From Pseudomonas delhiensis (lineage in GTDB: Bacteria; Pseudomonadota; Gammaproteobacteria; Pseudomonadales; Pseudomonadaceae), in the NCBI RefSeq assembly GCF_900187975.1, contig NZ_FZPC01000001.1, positions 186,001 to 250,000 on the forward strand: 64,000 bases of DNA, written 5' to 3'. Within the stretch, counting starts at the first letter, position 1. Each line of letters begins with the position of its first letter. Made by a program: the position numbers and the translations under genes. This document shows, one piece after another, positions 27,035 to 37,399 of the stretch. Under the pieces are notes generated by a model that worked only from the letters and a program-made list of their open reading frames with translations, was not told where the DNA came from and did not search any database.

Positions 27035-27214
27035 ATGCACATACTCGTTCGTCCGTCGTCCGGCGCCCAGGGCAAGCGCTGGCAGGTCTGCCTCGATCAG
27101 TTCGCCGTGGACTTCCGCAACGAGCAGGAGGCGCGGCGCTTCGTCAGCACCCTGGAGGCCCGCCTGCGCGCGCCCCACGCACTGCCGCGCACGGAGCAGC
27201 CAGTGGCCGGCTGA
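27035..27214 (+). CDS. Small conserved-looking hypothetical protein
   Basis: A 59-residue protein beginning MHILVRPSSGAQGKRWQVC, with mixed alpha/beta character (WQVCLDQFAVDFRNEQEA, RRFVSTLEARL). No signal, no known motif. It has the normal codon bias of the region and a place between the MmsR-like gene and the MFS gene where P. aeruginosa has the small PA3572 (from memory). The ribosome-binding site is weak. Function unknown. Confidence 0.55.
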   Translation: MHILVRPSSGAQGKRWQVCLDQFAVDFRNEQEARRFVSTLEARLRAPHALPRTEQPVAG

Positions 27215-27220
27215 GCCGGT

Positions 27221-28396
27221 TCAGACGCTGCGCTCGCTGATCTGCCCGGTGAACCAGCCCAGCAGCGCCGCGCACCCGCCACATGCCGTGATCACCAGCG
27301 CCATGGGCAGCGCGCTGCCGTCGTGCAGTACCCCGACCAGGGCCGAGGCCAGCGCCGCCACGCTGAACTGCAGGCTGCCCATCAGCGCCGAGGCGCTGCC
27401 GGCGTGGCTGCCCTGCCCGGCCATGGCGCAGGCCGAGGAGTTGGGCAGCAGGAAGCCCAGGCTGGCGATGGCGCCGAACAGCGGCACCAGCAGGGCCAGC
27501 AGGTGCTCGGGGCGGTACAGGGTGATCGCCAGCAGCGCCAGGCCGCAGAGGAAGTACACCCACACCGCGCGGCGCAGCCAGAACCCCGGCCCGCGGTAGC
27601 GCAGCAGGCGCGCGTTGACCTGGGCCATGAGGATGAAGCCGGCGGCGTTGCTGCCGAAGATCCAGCCGTAGTGCTCCGCCGGCACCTGGTAGAGCTGGAT
27701 GAAGACGAAGGGCGAGCCGGCGATGTAGGCGAACATCCCGGCGATGGCCACCCCACCGGTCAGCGCATAGCAGAGGAAGGAACGGTCGCCGAGCAGCCGG
27801 CGGTACTCGCCCAGGGCGCCGGACAACGGCGGCCGCGGGCCGGCGGGGATGGTCTCGGGCAGCCACAGGGCGATGGCGCTGCCGGCCACGGCGCTGAACG
27901 CCACCAGGCAGAGGAAGATCGACTGCCAGCCGAACAGCCCCAGCAGCGCGCCGCCGCCCAGGGGCGCGAGGATGGGCGCCAGGCCCATCACCAGCATCAG
28001 TTGCGAGAAGGCCTTGGCCGCGGCTATCGGGTCGCACAGGTCGCGTACCACCGCCCGCGAGATGACCATGCCGGCGCAGCCGCCCAGGGCCTGGACGAAG
28101 CGCGCGCCGATCAGCCATTCCAGGTTCGGCGCGAAGGCGCAGGCCAGCGAGGCCGCGGTGAAGATGCTCACCCCCAGCACCAGCGGCAGGCGCCGGCCGT
28201 AGCGGTCGGCCAGCGGGCCGTAGAGCAGTTGGCCGATGGCCAGGCCGGCGAAGTAGGCCGACAGGCTCATCTGCACGTGCTCGACGTCGGTGCCGAAGGC
28301 CGCGGCCAACGCCGGGAAGCTGGGCAGGTAGAAGTCGATGGCCATGGGGCCGAAGGCGCTCAGCGCGCCGAGGATCAGCAGGATGCGAAAGTTCAT
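27221..28396 (-). CDS. Bcr/CflA family multidrug efflux MFS transporter
   Basis: A 391-residue, 12-segment major facilitator, drug/H+ antiporter family. The N-terminal MNFRILLILGALSAFGPMAIDFYLP is typical of Bcr/CflA, as are the GPLADRYGRRLPL loop motif A (about 71-83) and ALGGCAGMVISRAVVRDL (about 115-130) in TM4-5. The start at 28396 is chosen for this N-terminus. It is convergent with the small gene at 27035 (6 bp apart) and lies 187 bp downstream of the RND gene on the same strand. It corresponds to PA3573 by context. Substrate unknown. Confidence 0.88.
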   Translation of the reverse strand: MNFRILLILGALSAFGPMAIDFYLPSFPALAAAFGTDVEHVQMSLSAYFAGLAIGQLLYGPLADRYGRRLPLVLGVSIFTAASLACAFAPNLEWLIGARFVQALGGCAGMVISRAVVRDLCDPIAAAKAFSQLMLVMGLAPILAPLGGGALLGLFGWQSIFLCLVAFSAVAGSAIALWLPETIPAGPRPPLSGALGEYRRLLGDRSFLCYALTGGVAIAGMFAYIAGSPFVFIQLYQVPAEHYGWIFGSNAAGFILMAQVNARLLRYRGPGFWLRRAVWVYFLCGLALLAITLYRPEHLLALLVPLFGAIASLGFLLPNSSACAMAGQGSHAGSASALMGSLQFSVAALASALVGVLHDGSALPMALVITACGGCAALLGWFTGQISERSV

Positions 28397-28547
28397 GGAG
28401 CACCGTGGGCGCCGTCGCTGCGGGACGGGGCCTGGAAGGTTCGGGCGGGTTGATTGGAAGCAGGCTAACGAAACGCCGCCAAGCATAGCAATTCGCCGCC
28501 GCCGGGGCAGGGCCGAATCGAAAATCCACGAGGCTTCGACAGGTTGC

Positions 28548-28577
28548 GCGGGCACCGGCCGGGCGGCCGGCGCCCGC
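28548..28577 (-). repeat. Large GC hairpin after the RND pump gene
   Basis: Two-part stem GCGGGC + CCGGCC against GGCCGG + GCCCGC, with one mismatch between the parts and a GGGC loop. No U-tract follows, so it may be an mRNA-end stabiliser or weak terminator. Confidence 0.55.
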
Positions 28578-28583
28578 TGCCCG

Positions 28584-31500
28584 TCAGTGCGCCGGGCCTT
28601 CGCCCGGGGCCGCTTCGGCGGCCGGCCGGGCCTTGGCCTTGCGCCTGCCCAGGCGGTCGGCGGCCGACTCCACCAGCATGTAGAACATGGGGATGAGGAA
28701 GGTCGCCAGTACGGTGGCGGCGAGCATCCCGCCGATCACCCCGGTGCCGATCGAGTGGCGGCTGGCCGAGCCCGCGCCGCTGCTGATGGCCAGCGGCACG
28801 CAGCCGAGGATGAACGCCAGGGAGGTCATGACGATCGGCCGGAAGCGCAGCTTGGCCGCCTCCAGCGCCGCCTGCAGCGGCCCCAGGCCCTGCTCCTCGC
28901 GGACCATCACGGCGAACTCGATGATCAGGATGGCGTTCTTCGCCGCCAGGCCGATCAGCGTCACCAGGCCGACCTGGAAGTACACGTCGTTGCTCAGCCC
29001 GCGCAGCCAGATGGCGAGTATGGCGCCGAACACCGCGAAGGGCACCGCGGTGACCACCGCCAGCGGCAGGGTCCAGCGCTCGTACTGGGCGGCGAGGATG
29101 AGGAACACCAGGATCAGGCCGAAGAGAAAGGCGGTGCTGCCCGAGCCCTGGGTCTCCAGTTCCTGGTAGGCCGAGCCGATCCAGGCCAGCGAGTAGCTGT
29201 CGCCGAGGGTCTGGTCGGCCACCGCCTGCATCGCCGCCAGGGCCTGGCCGGAGCTGTAGCCCGGCGCCGGGCCGCCGAGCAGCTTGGCCGCGGGGAACAC
29301 GTTGAAGCGCGCGTAGGAATCCGGCCCCAGGGTGCGCTGCACGCTGACCAGGGCCGACAGCGGCACCAGGTCGCCGGTGGAGGAACGCACGTACACCTGG
29401 GTCAGGTCCTCGGGCTTGCGGCGGAAGTCCGCCTCGGACTGCAGGTTGACCTTCCAGGTGCGCCCGTAGAGGGTGAAGTCGTTGACGTAGTAGGCGCCGA
29501 AGGTCGCCTGCATGGCGGTGAACACGTCGTTGATCGCCACCCCCAGCGAGCGCGCCTTGGTGCGGTCGAGGTTGATGTAGTACTGCGGTACGTTGGCGTT
29601 GAAGGTGCTGGTCACCCCGGCCAGCTCGGGGCGCTTGGCCGCCGCCGCCATGAACTTCTGGACCATCTGCTCCAGCTGCCCGGAGGTGCCGCCGCTGCGG
29701 TCCTGGATGTACGCCTCGAAGCCGCCGGTGGTGCTCATGCCGGTGATCGGCGGCGGGTTGAAGCTCATCACCAGGCCATCCTGCTGCCTGGCGCCCATGG
29801 CCATGAAGGTGCGCGTCAGGTTGCGCGCGTCCAGCTCGGGGGCCTGGCGCTCCTTCCAGTCCTTGAGGGTGACGAAGGACACCCCGGCGCTGGTGGTGTT
29901 GGCGTTGGTCAGGATGTTCAGGCCGGCGAAGGTCAGCACGTCCTGCACCGCCGGGTGCTTCTCCAGTTGCTGCGAGACGGCGTCGGTCAGCGCCGAGGTG
30001 CGCGACAGCGAGGCCGCCGGCGGCAGCAGGTAGGCGTTGATCACGTAGCCCTGGTCCTCGTCGGGCACCAGCGAGCCGGGCACCCGGCCGAACAGCAGCA
30101 CCATCAGCGCGATCATCCCGCCGAACACCAGCAGGCCGATGAGCACGCGCTTGAGGAAGAACTGCACGCCGGCGCCATAGGCCGCGGTGGCCGCGTCGAA
30201 CATGCGGTTGAACCAGCGGAACGGCGCCGCCGGCTCCTTGTGCTCGGGCTTGAGGATGAGCGCGCAGAGCGCCGGCGAAAGCGTCAGCGCGACTATCCCG
30301 GAGATCACCACCGAGACCGCGATGGTGATCGCGAACTGCTGGTACATCTGCCCGGCCAGGCCACCGAGGAAACCCACCGGCACGAACACCGCGCAGAGCA
30401 CCAGGACGATGGCGACGATCGGCCCGGTCACCTCCTCCATGGCCTTGATCGCCGCCTCCCGCGGCGGCAGCTTCTCGGTGCGCATCACCCGCTCGACGTT
30501 CTCCAGCACCACGATGGCGTCGTCCACCACGATGCCGATGGCCAGCACCATGCCGAACAGCGTCAGCAGGTTGATGGAGAAGCCCAGCAGGTACATGCCG
30601 GCGAAGGTGCCGACCAGGGAGACCGGGATGGCCAGCACCGGGATCAGGGTGGCGCGCAGGTTCTGCAGGAAGATGTAGACCACCAGCATCACCAGCACCA
30701 GGGCCTCGAAGAAGGTGTGCACCACCTCCTCGATGGACACCTTGACGAAGGTGGTGGTGTCGTAGGGGATCTTGTACACCACGCCCTCGGGGAAGCGCTT
30801 GGCCAGCCGCGCCATGGTGCTCTTCACCGCCTCGGCGGTGTCCAGGGCGTTGGCGCCCGGCTGCAGGTAGACGCCGAAGGACGCGTTGAGCTTCCCGTTC
30901 AGCGTGGTCTTCATCGAGTAGTCCTGGGCGCCCAGCTCGATGCGCGCGACGTCCTTCAGGCGCAGGCTGGCGCCGGTGCTGTCGGTGCGCAGGATGACGC
31001 CCTCGAACTCCTTCGGGTCGGTGAAGCGGCCCTGGGTGCTCACCGTGTAGGTGAAGTCCTGCGGGGTGTTCAGCGGCTCCTTGCCGAAGTTGCCGGCGGC
31101 GAACTGCGAGTTCTGCTCGCGGATGGCGTCGACCACGTCGCTGGGGGTGAGGTTGTACTGCGCCAGCTTGTCCGGGCGCAGCCAGATGCGCATGGCGTAG
31201 TCCTTGGAGCCGAACTGGGTGACGTCGCCGACGCCGGGGATGCGCTTGAGCTCGTCGATCACGTTGATCAGCGCGTAGTTGCTGATGAACACCGGGTCGC
31301 GCGAGCCGTCCGGGGAATACAGCGTCACCACCTGGAGGATGTCGGAGGACTTCTTCTGCACCTTCACGCCCTGCCGGCGCACTTCCTCCGGCAGCTTGGC
31401 CAGGGCGGCCTGGACCTTGTTGTTGACGTTGATGGTGGCCTGGTCCGGGTCGGTGCCCACCTGGAAGTACACGGTCAGGCTCATGGCGCCGCTGCTGTCG

Positions 31501-31748
31501 GAGTTGGACAGCTGGTAGATCATGCCCTCGACGCCGTTGATCTCCTGCTCCAGGGGCGCTGCCACGGTCTCGGCGATCACCTGGGAGCTGGCGCCGGGGT
31601 AGGACGCGGTCACCGACACCTGCGGCGGCAGGATCTCCGGGTACTGCGCCACCGGCAGCGCGCGCAGGGCGGCGAGGCCGGCGAGCAGGATGACGATGGA
31701 AATCACCATGGCGAACACGGGGCGGTCGATGAAGAAGCGCGAGATCAC
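28584..31748 (-). CDS. RND multidrug efflux pump inner-membrane subunit (HAE1 family)
   Basis: A 1,054-residue AcrB/MexF-class proton-drug antiporter. The N-terminus [20 protein letters not shown] is the first membrane segment; the proton-relay TM4 reads [22 protein letters not shown] with the Asp pair, and the later [14 protein letters not shown] in TM10 carries the relay Lys. Large periplasmic loops follow TM1 and TM7. The C-terminus is Ala/Pro/Glu-rich. It is 13 bp downstream of its membrane-fusion partner. No outer-membrane channel gene follows; the next gene is an MFS exporter. It must use a channel encoded elsewhere such as OprM. It is not close enough to any named Mex pump for me to assign a symbol. 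Confidence 0.95.
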   Translation of the reverse strand: MISRFFIDRPVFAMVISIVILLAGLAALRALPVAQYPEILPPQVSVTASYPGASSQVIAETVAAPLEQEINGVEGMIYQLSNSDSSGAMSLTVYFQVGTDPDQATINVNNKVQAALAKLPEEVRRQGVKVQKKSSDILQVVTLYSPDGSRDPVFISNYALINVIDELKRIPGVGDVTQFGSKDYAMRIWLRPDKLAQYNLTPSDVVDAIREQNSQFAAGNFGKEPLNTPQDFTYTVSTQGRFTDPKEFEGVILRTDSTGASLRLKDVARIELGAQDYSMKTTLNGKLNASFGVYLQPGANALDTAEAVKSTMARLAKRFPEGVVYKIPYDTTTFVKVSIEEVVHTFFEALVLVMLVVYIFLQNLRATLIPVLAIPVSLVGTFAGMYLLGFSINLLTLFGMVLAIGIVVDDAIVVLENVERVMRTEKLPPREAAIKAMEEVTGPIVAIVLVLCAVFVPVGFLGGLAGQMYQQFAITIAVSVVISGIVALTLSPALCALILKPEHKEPAAPFRWFNRMFDAATAAYGAGVQFFLKRVLIGLLVFGGMIALMVLLFGRVPGSLVPDEDQGYVINAYLLPPAASLSRTSALTDAVSQQLEKHPAVQDVLTFAGLNILTNANTTSAGVSFVTLKDWKERQAPELDARNLTRTFMAMGARQQDGLVMSFNPPPITGMSTTGGFEAYIQDRSGGTSGQLEQMVQKFMAAAAKRPELAGVTSTFNANVPQYYINLDRTKARSLGVAINDVFTAMQATFGAYYVNDFTLYGRTWKVNLQSEADFRRKPEDLTQVYVRSSTGDLVPLSALVSVQRTLGPDSYARFNVFPAAKLLGGPAPGYSSGQALAAMQAVADQTLGDSYSLAWIGSAYQELETQGSGSTAFLFGLILVFLILAAQYERWTLPLAVVTAVPFAVFGAILAIWLRGLSNDVYFQVGLVTLIGLAAKNAILIIEFAVMVREEQGLGPLQAALEAAKLRFRPIVMTSLAFILGCVPLAISSGAGSASRHSIGTGVIGGMLAATVLATFLIPMFYMLVESAADRLGRRKAKARPAAEAAPGEGPAH

Positions 31749-31761
31749 GATGGCCGCTCCT

Positions 31762-32946
31762 TCAGGACTGGGCTTGCGCGGCGGGGGCCTGCTGCGCCGG
31801 CGCGGCGGGCGCCTCGACGGCCTTCACCGGCTGGTCCGGGCGGACCTTGGGCAGGCCGTCGACTATCACCCTGTCGCCGTCGTCGACGCCCGAATCGATC
31901 ACCCAGCGCTGGTTGACCACCTGCGAGGCCGACACCTGGCGCACGCGGGCGAAGCCGTCCTTGTCCACCACGTAGACGAAGGTCCCCCGCGGGCCCTGGG
32001 CCAGGGCCCGCTCGGGCACGGTCACCGCGGCCTTGCGGGTGATGCCGGAGATCACCACGCGGACGAACTGGCCGGGGATCAGGTGGGTGTCCGGGTTGGG
32101 CACCACGGCGCGGGCGTTGATGGTGCCGGTGCCGGTGTTGACGAAGCTGTCGGTGAAGTCCACCACGCCGTCGATGGGGTAGCGGCTGCCGTCGCCGAAG
32201 AAGACCTGCGCATTGAGCTTGCCGTGCTCGGGCAGCACCAGACGGCCCTGCTGCACGCCGTCGCGCAGGCGCGCGGCCTCGGTGTCGGAATAGGCGAAGT
32301 TGACGTAGATGGGGTCGAGCTGGGTCAGCTCGGTGAGCAGGCTGGTGTTGGGGTCGCTGGCGGTGACCAGGCTGCCCTCGGAGCGGGTCTCCTTGCTGGC
32401 CATGCCGGAGATGGGCGCCTTGACCGTGGTGTAGTCCAGGTCGATCTGCTTGGCGTCGACGTTGGCCCTGGCCGCCTCGACGTCGGCCTTGGCCTGCTCG
32501 TAGTCGGAGGTGTAGCGGTCCAGCTCGCTGGCGCTGGCGAAGCCCTTGCGCTGCAGCTCGCGGATGCGCTTGAGGTCGCGGTCGGTCTGGCGGTAGCGCG
32601 CCTGGGCCTGGGCCAGGGCGCCCTTGGCCTGGCCGAGGGCCGCCTGGTAGGGGCGCGGGTCGATCTGGAACAGCACCTGGCCCTGCTTCACCGGCCGGCC
32701 TTCCTCATAGGTGCGTTTCTGCAGGATGCCGCTGACCTGGGCGCGCACCTCCACCTCGCGGTAGCCGGCCGCCCGCGCCGAGTATTCCAGGCTCAGCGGC
32801 AGGCTGCTGCTCCTGGCCACCTCCACGGTGACCTCCGGCGGCGCTGGCGCCGCGCCCGCCTCGTCCGCCAGGGCTGGCCTGAGGGGCTGCGCAGCGACCA
32901 GGGCACACAGGGCCAGGGCGGCGGACACGCGCGGGGTGAACGGCAT
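31762..32946 (-). CDS. RND efflux periplasmic adaptor subunit
   Basis: A 394-residue membrane fusion protein. It has a signal peptide with an ALA-DE cleavage (about residue 28), the biotinyl-lipoyl half motifs ([12 protein letters not shown] and [12 protein letters not shown]) flanking a coiled-coil hairpin of about 100 residues ([17 protein letters not shown].. [13 protein letters not shown]), then beta-barrel and membrane-proximal domains. Unlike MexA it has no lipobox Cys at the cleavage site, so it is probably a soluble periplasmic protein. The start at 32946 follows GGAGAGG. It diverges from the NalD-like gene with 148 bp between, and is the first gene of the pump operon. The tail is Ala/Pro/Gln-rich. 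Confidence 0.93.
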   Translation of the reverse strand: MPFTPRVSAALALCALVAAQPLRPALADEAGAAPAPPEVTVEVARSSSLPLSLEYSARAAGYREVEVRAQVSGILQKRTYEEGRPVKQGQVLFQIDPRPYQAALGQAKGALAQAQARYRQTDRDLKRIRELQRKGFASASELDRYTSDYEQAKADVEAARANVDAKQIDLDYTTVKAPISGMASKETRSEGSLVTASDPNTSLLTELTQLDPIYVNFAYSDTEAARLRDGVQQGRLVLPEHGKLNAQVFFGDGSRYPIDGVVDFTDSFVNTGTGTINARAVVPNPDTHLIPGQFVRVVISGITRKAAVTVPERALAQGPRGTFVYVVDKDGFARVRQVSASQVVNQRWVIDSGVDDGDRVIVDGLPKVRPDQPVKAVEAPAAPAQQAPAAQAQS

Positions 32947-33094
32947 AGAACCTCTCCATGGAAAATGTCGAACGGGATGATTCGGCACGGTTGTCGGGGA
33001 AAACTGCCATCCGCCAGTAACTCACGGTTCCCGCTCGAAATTTCAGTAAACTGCGGGGACACTAGTGAGCCTAGCCCGTATAGCAAACCGCGCC
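32947..33094. promoter_or_regulatory. Divergent promoter region of the RND operon and the NalD-like gene
   Basis: The gap is less GC-rich than its neighbours and contains two CAGTAA motifs (33017 and 33051) and the palindrome CACTAGTG (33060-33067), which are candidate repressor half-sites. No specific operator can be assigned. A GTG at 33065 is in frame with the TetR gene. Confidence 0.4.
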
Positions 33095-33748
33095 ATGAGA
33101 AGAACTAAAGAAGATTCGGAAAGGACCCGCCAGACGATCCTCGACTCGGCGGAGACGCTTTTCCTGGAAAACGGCGTTTCCAGCACCAGCCTCGAGGAGA
33201 TCGCCCGCAACGCCGGGGTCACGCGGGGCGCGGTGTACTGGCATTTCGAGAACAAGGCCCACCTGTTCAACGAACTGCTCGCCCAGGTGCGCCTGCCGCC
33301 GGAGCAACTGGCCTTGCGCCTGTCCGGCTGCGACGGGGTGGACCCGCTGCAGTCGCTGTTCGACCTCTGCGTGGAGGTGGTGCAGAGCCTGGCGCAGAAC
33401 GCGCAGAAGCGCCGGGTGCTGACCATCCTGCTGCAGCGCTGCGAGTTCACCGAGGAGCTGCGCGAGGCGATCCTTCGCCACAACGCCTTCATCCGCCAGT
33501 TCATCGACCTCTGCGAGCAGCTCTTCGCCCGCGACAAATGCCGGGTGCGGCTGCTGCCGGGGGTAACGCCGAAGACCGCCTCGCGGGCGGTCCACGGCCT
33601 GATCCTGGGGTTGATCAACGACTGGCTGCGCGACCCGCAGCTGTTCGACCCGCTGCAGGACGCCGAGTCGCTCTTCGAGCCGCTGTTCCGCGGCCTGGTC
33701 CGCGACTGGAGCCAGGCCGGCGCGGCTCAGGCCAGCGCGGCCTCGTAG
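33095..33748 (+). CDS. nalD: TetR family efflux-pump repressor, NalD-like
   Basis: A 217-residue TetR regulator. MRRTKEDSERTRQTILDSA begins the DNA-binding domain, with helix-turn-helix SLEEIARNAGVTRGAVYWHF (about 33-52). The C-terminal domain (TetR_C_2-like, CEFTEELREAILRHNAFI) closely matches NalD as I remember it, a direct repressor of mexAB-oprM in P. aeruginosa that binds novobiocin. It diverges from an RND pump operon here, so local control is likely. Its 3' end overlaps copZ tail-to-tail by 22 bp. The ATG at 33095 is chosen over the GTG at 33065. The symbol is by homology from memory. Confidence 0.78.
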   Translation: MRRTKEDSERTRQTILDSAETLFLENGVSSTSLEEIARNAGVTRGAVYWHFENKAHLFNELLAQVRLPPEQLALRLSGCDGVDPLQSLFDLCVEVVQSLAQNAQKRRVLTILLQRCEFTEELREAILRHNAFIRQFIDLCEQLFARDKCRVRLLPGVTPKTASRAVHGLILGLINDWLRDPQLFDPLQDAESLFEPLFRGLVRDWSQAGAAQASAAS

Positions 33749-33924
33749 CCCTCCTCGCGGATCGCCGCCAGCACCTCCTCGGCCGCCAGGCGGCTGGCCA
33801 CCCGCACCTCGCCGCCGGCCAGGTCCACCTGGACCTCGGCGGCGCCGTCGCGGGCCTGGATCGCCTGGGTGATGGCCCGCACGCAGTGGCCGCAGGACAT
33901 GCCTTTCACACTGAACGCTTGCAT
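33727..33924 (-). CDS. copZ: Heavy-metal-associated copper chaperone, CopZ-like
   Basis: A 65-residue HMA-domain protein, MQAFSVKGMSCGHC with the CxxC Cu(I) site at Cys11/Cys14. It should carry Cu(I) in the cytoplasm to CopA and CueR. It has its own CueR-type promoter (33960-33990), near identical to the copA promoter, so the two are expected to be co-induced by copper. It converges on the NalD-like gene with a 22-bp coding overlap. Confidence 0.93.
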   Translation of the reverse strand: MQAFSVKGMSCGHCVRAITQAIQARDGAAEVQVDLAGGEVRVASRLAAEEVLAAIREEGYEAALA

Positions 33925-33959
33925 GGTCGAACTCCTCGGGTTCGGTTGACGATGGGCGC

Positions 33960-33990
33960 AGTGTCGACCTTGCCACCGTGGCAAGGTCAA
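33960..33990 (-). promoter_or_regulatory. CueR-dependent copZ promoter
   Basis: On the minus strand, -35 TTGACC (33990-33985) and -10 GACACT (33965-33960) are separated by 19 bp, the over-long spacer typical of MerR-family promoters. The spacer holds the dyad ACCTTGCC-N5-GGCAAGGT (33967-33987). Confidence 0.9.
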
Positions 33991-34076
33991 GCCCCCTGCG
34001 GCACCGCGCTGCGGGCTTGCCCCCGGCGCCGCCCTCGGCCAAGCTCTGCGCATCCGAGCCCTACCGGGAGCCTCCC

Positions 34077-34481
34077 ATGCGCCGCCTGCTCCGCGTCCTG
34101 CCCTGCCTGCTCTGGCCCGCCCTGGCCCTGGCCGCCGACCCGCCCACGGTGCAGGCCTGGCCGCAGCAGGAACCGCCACCGCCCGGCTACGCCGTGCTCA
34201 ACATCAGCCGCCAGGGCCTGCAGAGCGGCAGCGCCTGCGACATCGACCTCTACGTGCGCGGCGAACTGCTGACGCGCCTGCAGCCCGAAGGCGCGGTGGC
34301 GCTGAACCTGTCCCCCGGCGAGGTGCCCATCCGCCTCGCCGTCTCCTCCACCGGCGCCTGCCGCGACGGCATGCAGCAACAGCAGACGCAGACGCTGCGC
34401 CTGCGCGCCGGGGAGATCCGCAGCTACCGCATCGGCTACCGCGAGGGCGGGCTGTTCCTGACGCCGGTCAACCTTCCCTGA
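34077..34481 (+). CDS. Small exported protein of unknown function
   Basis: A 134-residue protein with a Sec signal ([22 protein letters not shown], cleavage near residue 20). The mature chain has two Cys residues ([15 protein letters not shown]) about 45 residues apart, probably a disulfide, in a mostly beta pattern ([25 protein letters not shown]). No metal-binding Met/His cluster is seen. GGGAG precedes the ATG. It lies between copZ and copA. A copper-related role is only suggested by place. The position recalls PA3575-like genes. Confidence 0.72.
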   Translation: MRRLLRVLPCLLWPALALAADPPTVQAWPQQEPPPPGYAVLNISRQGLQSGSACDIDLYVRGELLTRLQPEGAVALNLSPGEVPIRLAVSSTGACRDGMQQQQTQTLRLRAGEIRSYRIGYREGGLFLTPVNLP

Positions 34482-34489
34482 ACCAGGGC

Positions 34490-34520
34490 TTGACCTTGCC
34501 CTCGTGGCAAGGTTCATCCT
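34490..34520 (+). promoter_or_regulatory. CueR-dependent copA promoter
   Basis: -35 TTGACC (34490-34495) and a CATCCT-like -10 (34515-34520) separated by 19 bp, with the dyad ACCTTGCC-N5-GGCAAGGT (34493-34513) in the spacer. It is the same dyad as the copZ promoter. Confidence 0.9.
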
Positions 34521-34587
34521 CCGGGCATCGTCGGATCGTGACCGCCGCCCCGCCGGAGCCGGGCCGCGGACATCAGGAGGAGCGTCC

Positions 34588-37011
34588 ATGAACAGCCCCA
34601 TCGAACTCGACCTGCCGGTGACCGGCATGACCTGCGCATCCTGCGTCGGCCGCGTCGAACGGGCCCTGAAGAAGGTGCCGGGGGTGCTGGCGGCCAGCGT
34701 CAACCTGGCCAGCGAGCAGGCGCGGGTGAGCCTCGACTCGCCCGAACAGCTGCCGGCCCTGGTGGCCGCGGTGCAGAACGCCGGCTACCAGGTGCCCAGC
34801 CACAGCCTGGAACTGGCCATCGACGGCATGACCTGCGCCAGCTGCGTGGGCCGCGTGGAGCGCGCACTGAAGAAGGTCCCCGGGGTGCGCGAGGCCAGCG
34901 TCAACCTGGCCAGCGAGCGCGCCCGCCTGGACCTGCTCGGCCCGGTCGAGCCGGCCACGCTCATCGCCGCGGTGGAGAAGGCCGGCTACCACGCCCGCCT
35001 GCTGCAACCCGAACGCCCCGCCGAGGACCCGGCCCTGGCGCGCCTGACCCGCGAGCGCTGGTACCTGCTGGCAGCCATCGTCCTGGCCGTGCCCCTGGTG
35101 CTGCCGATGCTCGCCGAATGGGCCGGGCTGCACTGGATGCTGCCGGCCTGGGTGCAGTTCCTCCTGGCCACCCCGGTGCAATTCGTCATAGGCGCGCGCT
35201 TCTACGTCTCGGCCTGGAAGGCGGTGCGCGCCCGCAGCGGCAACATGGACCTGCTGGTGGCCCTGGGCACCAGCGCCGGCTACGGCCTGAGCCTGTACCT
35301 GTGGCTGAGCGCCGCCCCCGGCGCCATGCCGCACCTGTACTTCGAGGCCAGCGCCGTGGTGATCGCCCTGGTCCTGCTCGGCAAGTACCTGGAAAGCCGC
35401 GCCAAGCGCCAGACCGCCGCGGCCATCCGCGCCCTGGAGGCGCTGCGCCCGGAACGCGCCACGCGCATCCGCGACGGCCACGAGGAAGACGTCGCCATCG
35501 CCGAACTGAGCCTGGGCGACGAACTGCTGGTGCGCCCGGGCGAACGCTTCCCGGTGGACGGCAGGGTGCTCGACGGCCGCAGCCACGCCGACGAGGCGCT
35601 GATCACCGGGGAAAGCCTGCCGGTGCCAAAGGGCCCAGGCGACGCGGTGACCGGCGGCGCCATCAACGGCGAGGGCCTGCTGACCCTCCGCGCCACCGCC
35701 CTGGGCGGGGAAACCGTGCTGGCGCGCATCATCCGCCTGGTGGAAGACGCCCAGGCGGCCAAGGCGCCGATCCAGAAGCTGGTGGACAAGGTGAGCAACG
35801 TCTTCGTCCCGGTGGTGATCGGCATCGCCCTGCTCACCCTGGCCGGCTGGCTGCTGGCCGGCGCCGGGGTGGAAACCGCGCTGATCAACGCGGTGGCCGT
35901 GCTGGTCATCGCCTGCCCCTGCGCCCTGGGCCTGGCCACGCCGGCGGCGATCATGGCCGGCACCGGCGTGGCCGCGCGCCACGGCATCCTGATCAAGGAC
36001 GCCGAGGCCCTGGAGGTGGCCCACGCGGTGAGCGCGGTGGCCTTCGACAAGACCGGCACCCTCACCTCGGGCACGCCCAGCCTGGTGCACTTCGCCGTGG
36101 CCGAGGGCGAGCCCGACGCCGCCCTGGCCCTGGCCGGCGCCCTGCAGCGCGGCAGCGAGCACCCGCTGGCCAAGGCGGTGCTCAGCGCCTGCGCCGAGCA
36201 GCACCTGCGCGTCCCCATCGTGAGCCACAGCCAGGCCCTGGCCGGGCGCGGCATCCAGGGCCAGGTCGGCGAACGCCTGCTGGCCCTGGGCAACCGCCGC
36301 CTGCTCGACGAGCAGGGCCTGGCCGCCGGCGAGCTGCAAGGCAAGGCCGTCGAATGGGAAGGCCAGGGCCGCACCCTGTCCTGGCTGCTCGAACTGCAGC
36401 CGCAGCCGCGCCTGCTCGGCCTGTTCGCCTTCGGCGACAGCTTGAAGCCCGGCGCCGCCGAGGCGGTGCAGGCGCTGCACGAACGCGGCATCGACAGCCA
36501 CCTGATCACCGGCGACAACCGCGGCAGCGCGCGGGTGGTGGCCCAGGCCCTGGGCCTGGACGACGTCCACGCCGAAGTGCTGCCGGCGGACAAGGCCGCG
36601 GTGGTGGCGCAGCTGAAGGCCGGCGGCAAGGTGGTGGCCATGGTCGGCGACGGCATCAACGACGCCCCGGCGCTGGCCGCGGCGGACGTCGGCATCGCCA
36701 TGGGCGGCGGCACCGACGTGGCCATGCACGCCGCCGGCATCACCCTGATGCGCGGCGACCCGCGGCTGGTCCCCGAGGCCCTGGACATCGCCCGGCGCAC
36801 CTACGCGAAGATCCGCCAGAACCTGTTCTGGGCCTTCATCTACAACCTGGTCGGCGTGCCCCTGGCCGCCTTCGGCCTGCTCAACCCGATGGTCGCCGGC
36901 GCCGCCATGGCCGCCTCCAGCGTCAGCGTGGTGAGCAACGCCCTGCTGCTCAAGCGCTGGAAGCCGGCGCACGGCGCGAACGCAAAGGGAGGCGAGGATG
37001 AACATCGGTGA
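34588..37011 (+). CDS. copA: Cu(I)-exporting P1B-type ATPase
   Basis: An 807-residue copper exporter moving Cu(I) to the periplasm. Two N-terminal HMA domains each have GMTCASC (Cys16/Cys19 and Cys83/Cys86). Membrane helices follow from about 150. The actuator TGES motif is at about 340, the transmembrane CPC metal site at 443-445, the phosphorylated DKTGT Asp at 487, and [12 protein letters not shown] near 690. Strong AGGAGG lies 9 nt before the ATG. It is preceded by a CueR dyad and overlaps cueR by 14 bp, so copA and cueR are one transcriptional unit. The two HMA domains are nearly repeats of each other. Confidence 0.96.
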   Translation: MNSPIELDLPVTGMTCASCVGRVERALKKVPGVLAASVNLASEQARVSLDSPEQLPALVAAVQNAGYQVPSHSLELAIDGMTCASCVGRVERALKKVPGVREASVNLASERARLDLLGPVEPATLIAAVEKAGYHARLLQPERPAEDPALARLTRERWYLLAAIVLAVPLVLPMLAEWAGLHWMLPAWVQFLLATPVQFVIGARFYVSAWKAVRARSGNMDLLVALGTSAGYGLSLYLWLSAAPGAMPHLYFEASAVVIALVLLGKYLESRAKRQTAAAIRALEALRPERATRIRDGHEEDVAIAELSLGDELLVRPGERFPVDGRVLDGRSHADEALITGESLPVPKGPGDAVTGGAINGEGLLTLRATALGGETVLARIIRLVEDAQAAKAPIQKLVDKVSNVFVPVVIGIALLTLAGWLLAGAGVETALINAVAVLVIACPCALGLATPAAIMAGTGVAARHGILIKDAEALEVAHAVSAVAFDKTGTLTSGTPSLVHFAVAEGEPDAALALAGALQRGSEHPLAKAVLSACAEQHLRVPIVSHSQALAGRGIQGQVGERLLALGNRRLLDEQGLAAGELQGKAVEWEGQGRTLSWLLELQPQPRLLGLFAFGDSLKPGAAEAVQALHERGIDSHLITGDNRGSARVVAQALGLDDVHAEVLPADKAAVVAQLKAGGKVVAMVGDGINDAPALAAADVGIAMGGGTDVAMHAAGITLMRGDPRLVPEALDIARRTYAKIRQNLFWAFIYNLVGVPLAAFGLLNPMVAGAAMAASSVSVVSNALLLKRWKPAHGANAKGGEDEHR

Positions 37012-37399
37012 AGCGGCGAAGAAGAGCGGCCTGTCGGCGAAGATGATCCGCTACTACGAATCCATCGGCCTGCTCGCCCCCGCCGGACGCAGCGCCAGCG
37101 GCTACCGCCACTACAGCGAGCAGGACCTGCACCGCCTGGCCTTCATCCGCCGCGCCCGGGACTTCGGCTTCTCCCTGGAAGAAGTCGGCCGCCTGCTCGC
37201 CCTCTGGCAGGACCACGGCCGCGCCAGCGCCGACGTCAAGGCGCTGACCGGCCAGCACATCGCCGAACTGGAACGCAAGATCGCCGAACTCACCGCCCTG
37301 CGCGACACCCTGCAGGAACTCCACGACCACTGCCAGGGCGACCACCGCCCGGACTGCCCGATCCTCAGGGACCTGGAGTCGGGGAGCTGCTGTCACTGA
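36998..37399 (+). CDS. cueR: Cu(I)-responsive MerR-family regulator
   Basis: A 133-residue activator. The MerR helix-turn-helix ([20 protein letters not shown]) is followed by a dimerisation helix (about 80-107) and a metal loop [12 protein letters not shown] with Cys112 and Cys120, the same positions as the two Cu(I) ligands of E. coli CueR. It ends with an additional CCH. Its ATG lies inside the 3' end of copA (14-bp overlap). It is expected to activate the copA and copZ promoters. Confidence 0.94.
   Translation: MNIGEAAKKSGLSAKMIRYYESIGLLAPAGRSASGYRHYSEQDLHRLAFIRRARDFGFSLEEVGRLLALWQDHGRASADVKALTGQHIAELERKIAELTALRDTLQELHDHCQGDHRPDCPILRDLESGSCCH

Noticed and set aside
28338-31916. About 1,190-codon plus-strand frame opposite the RND pump
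   Set aside because: Antisense shadow, rich in His/Gly/Arg, with no domain; the pump on the minus strand is clear.
33065-33094. GTG start for the NalD-like gene at 33065
   Set aside because: It would add ten residues not seen in NalD-type proteins and overlap a palindrome that may be an operator; the ATG at 33095 is preferred.
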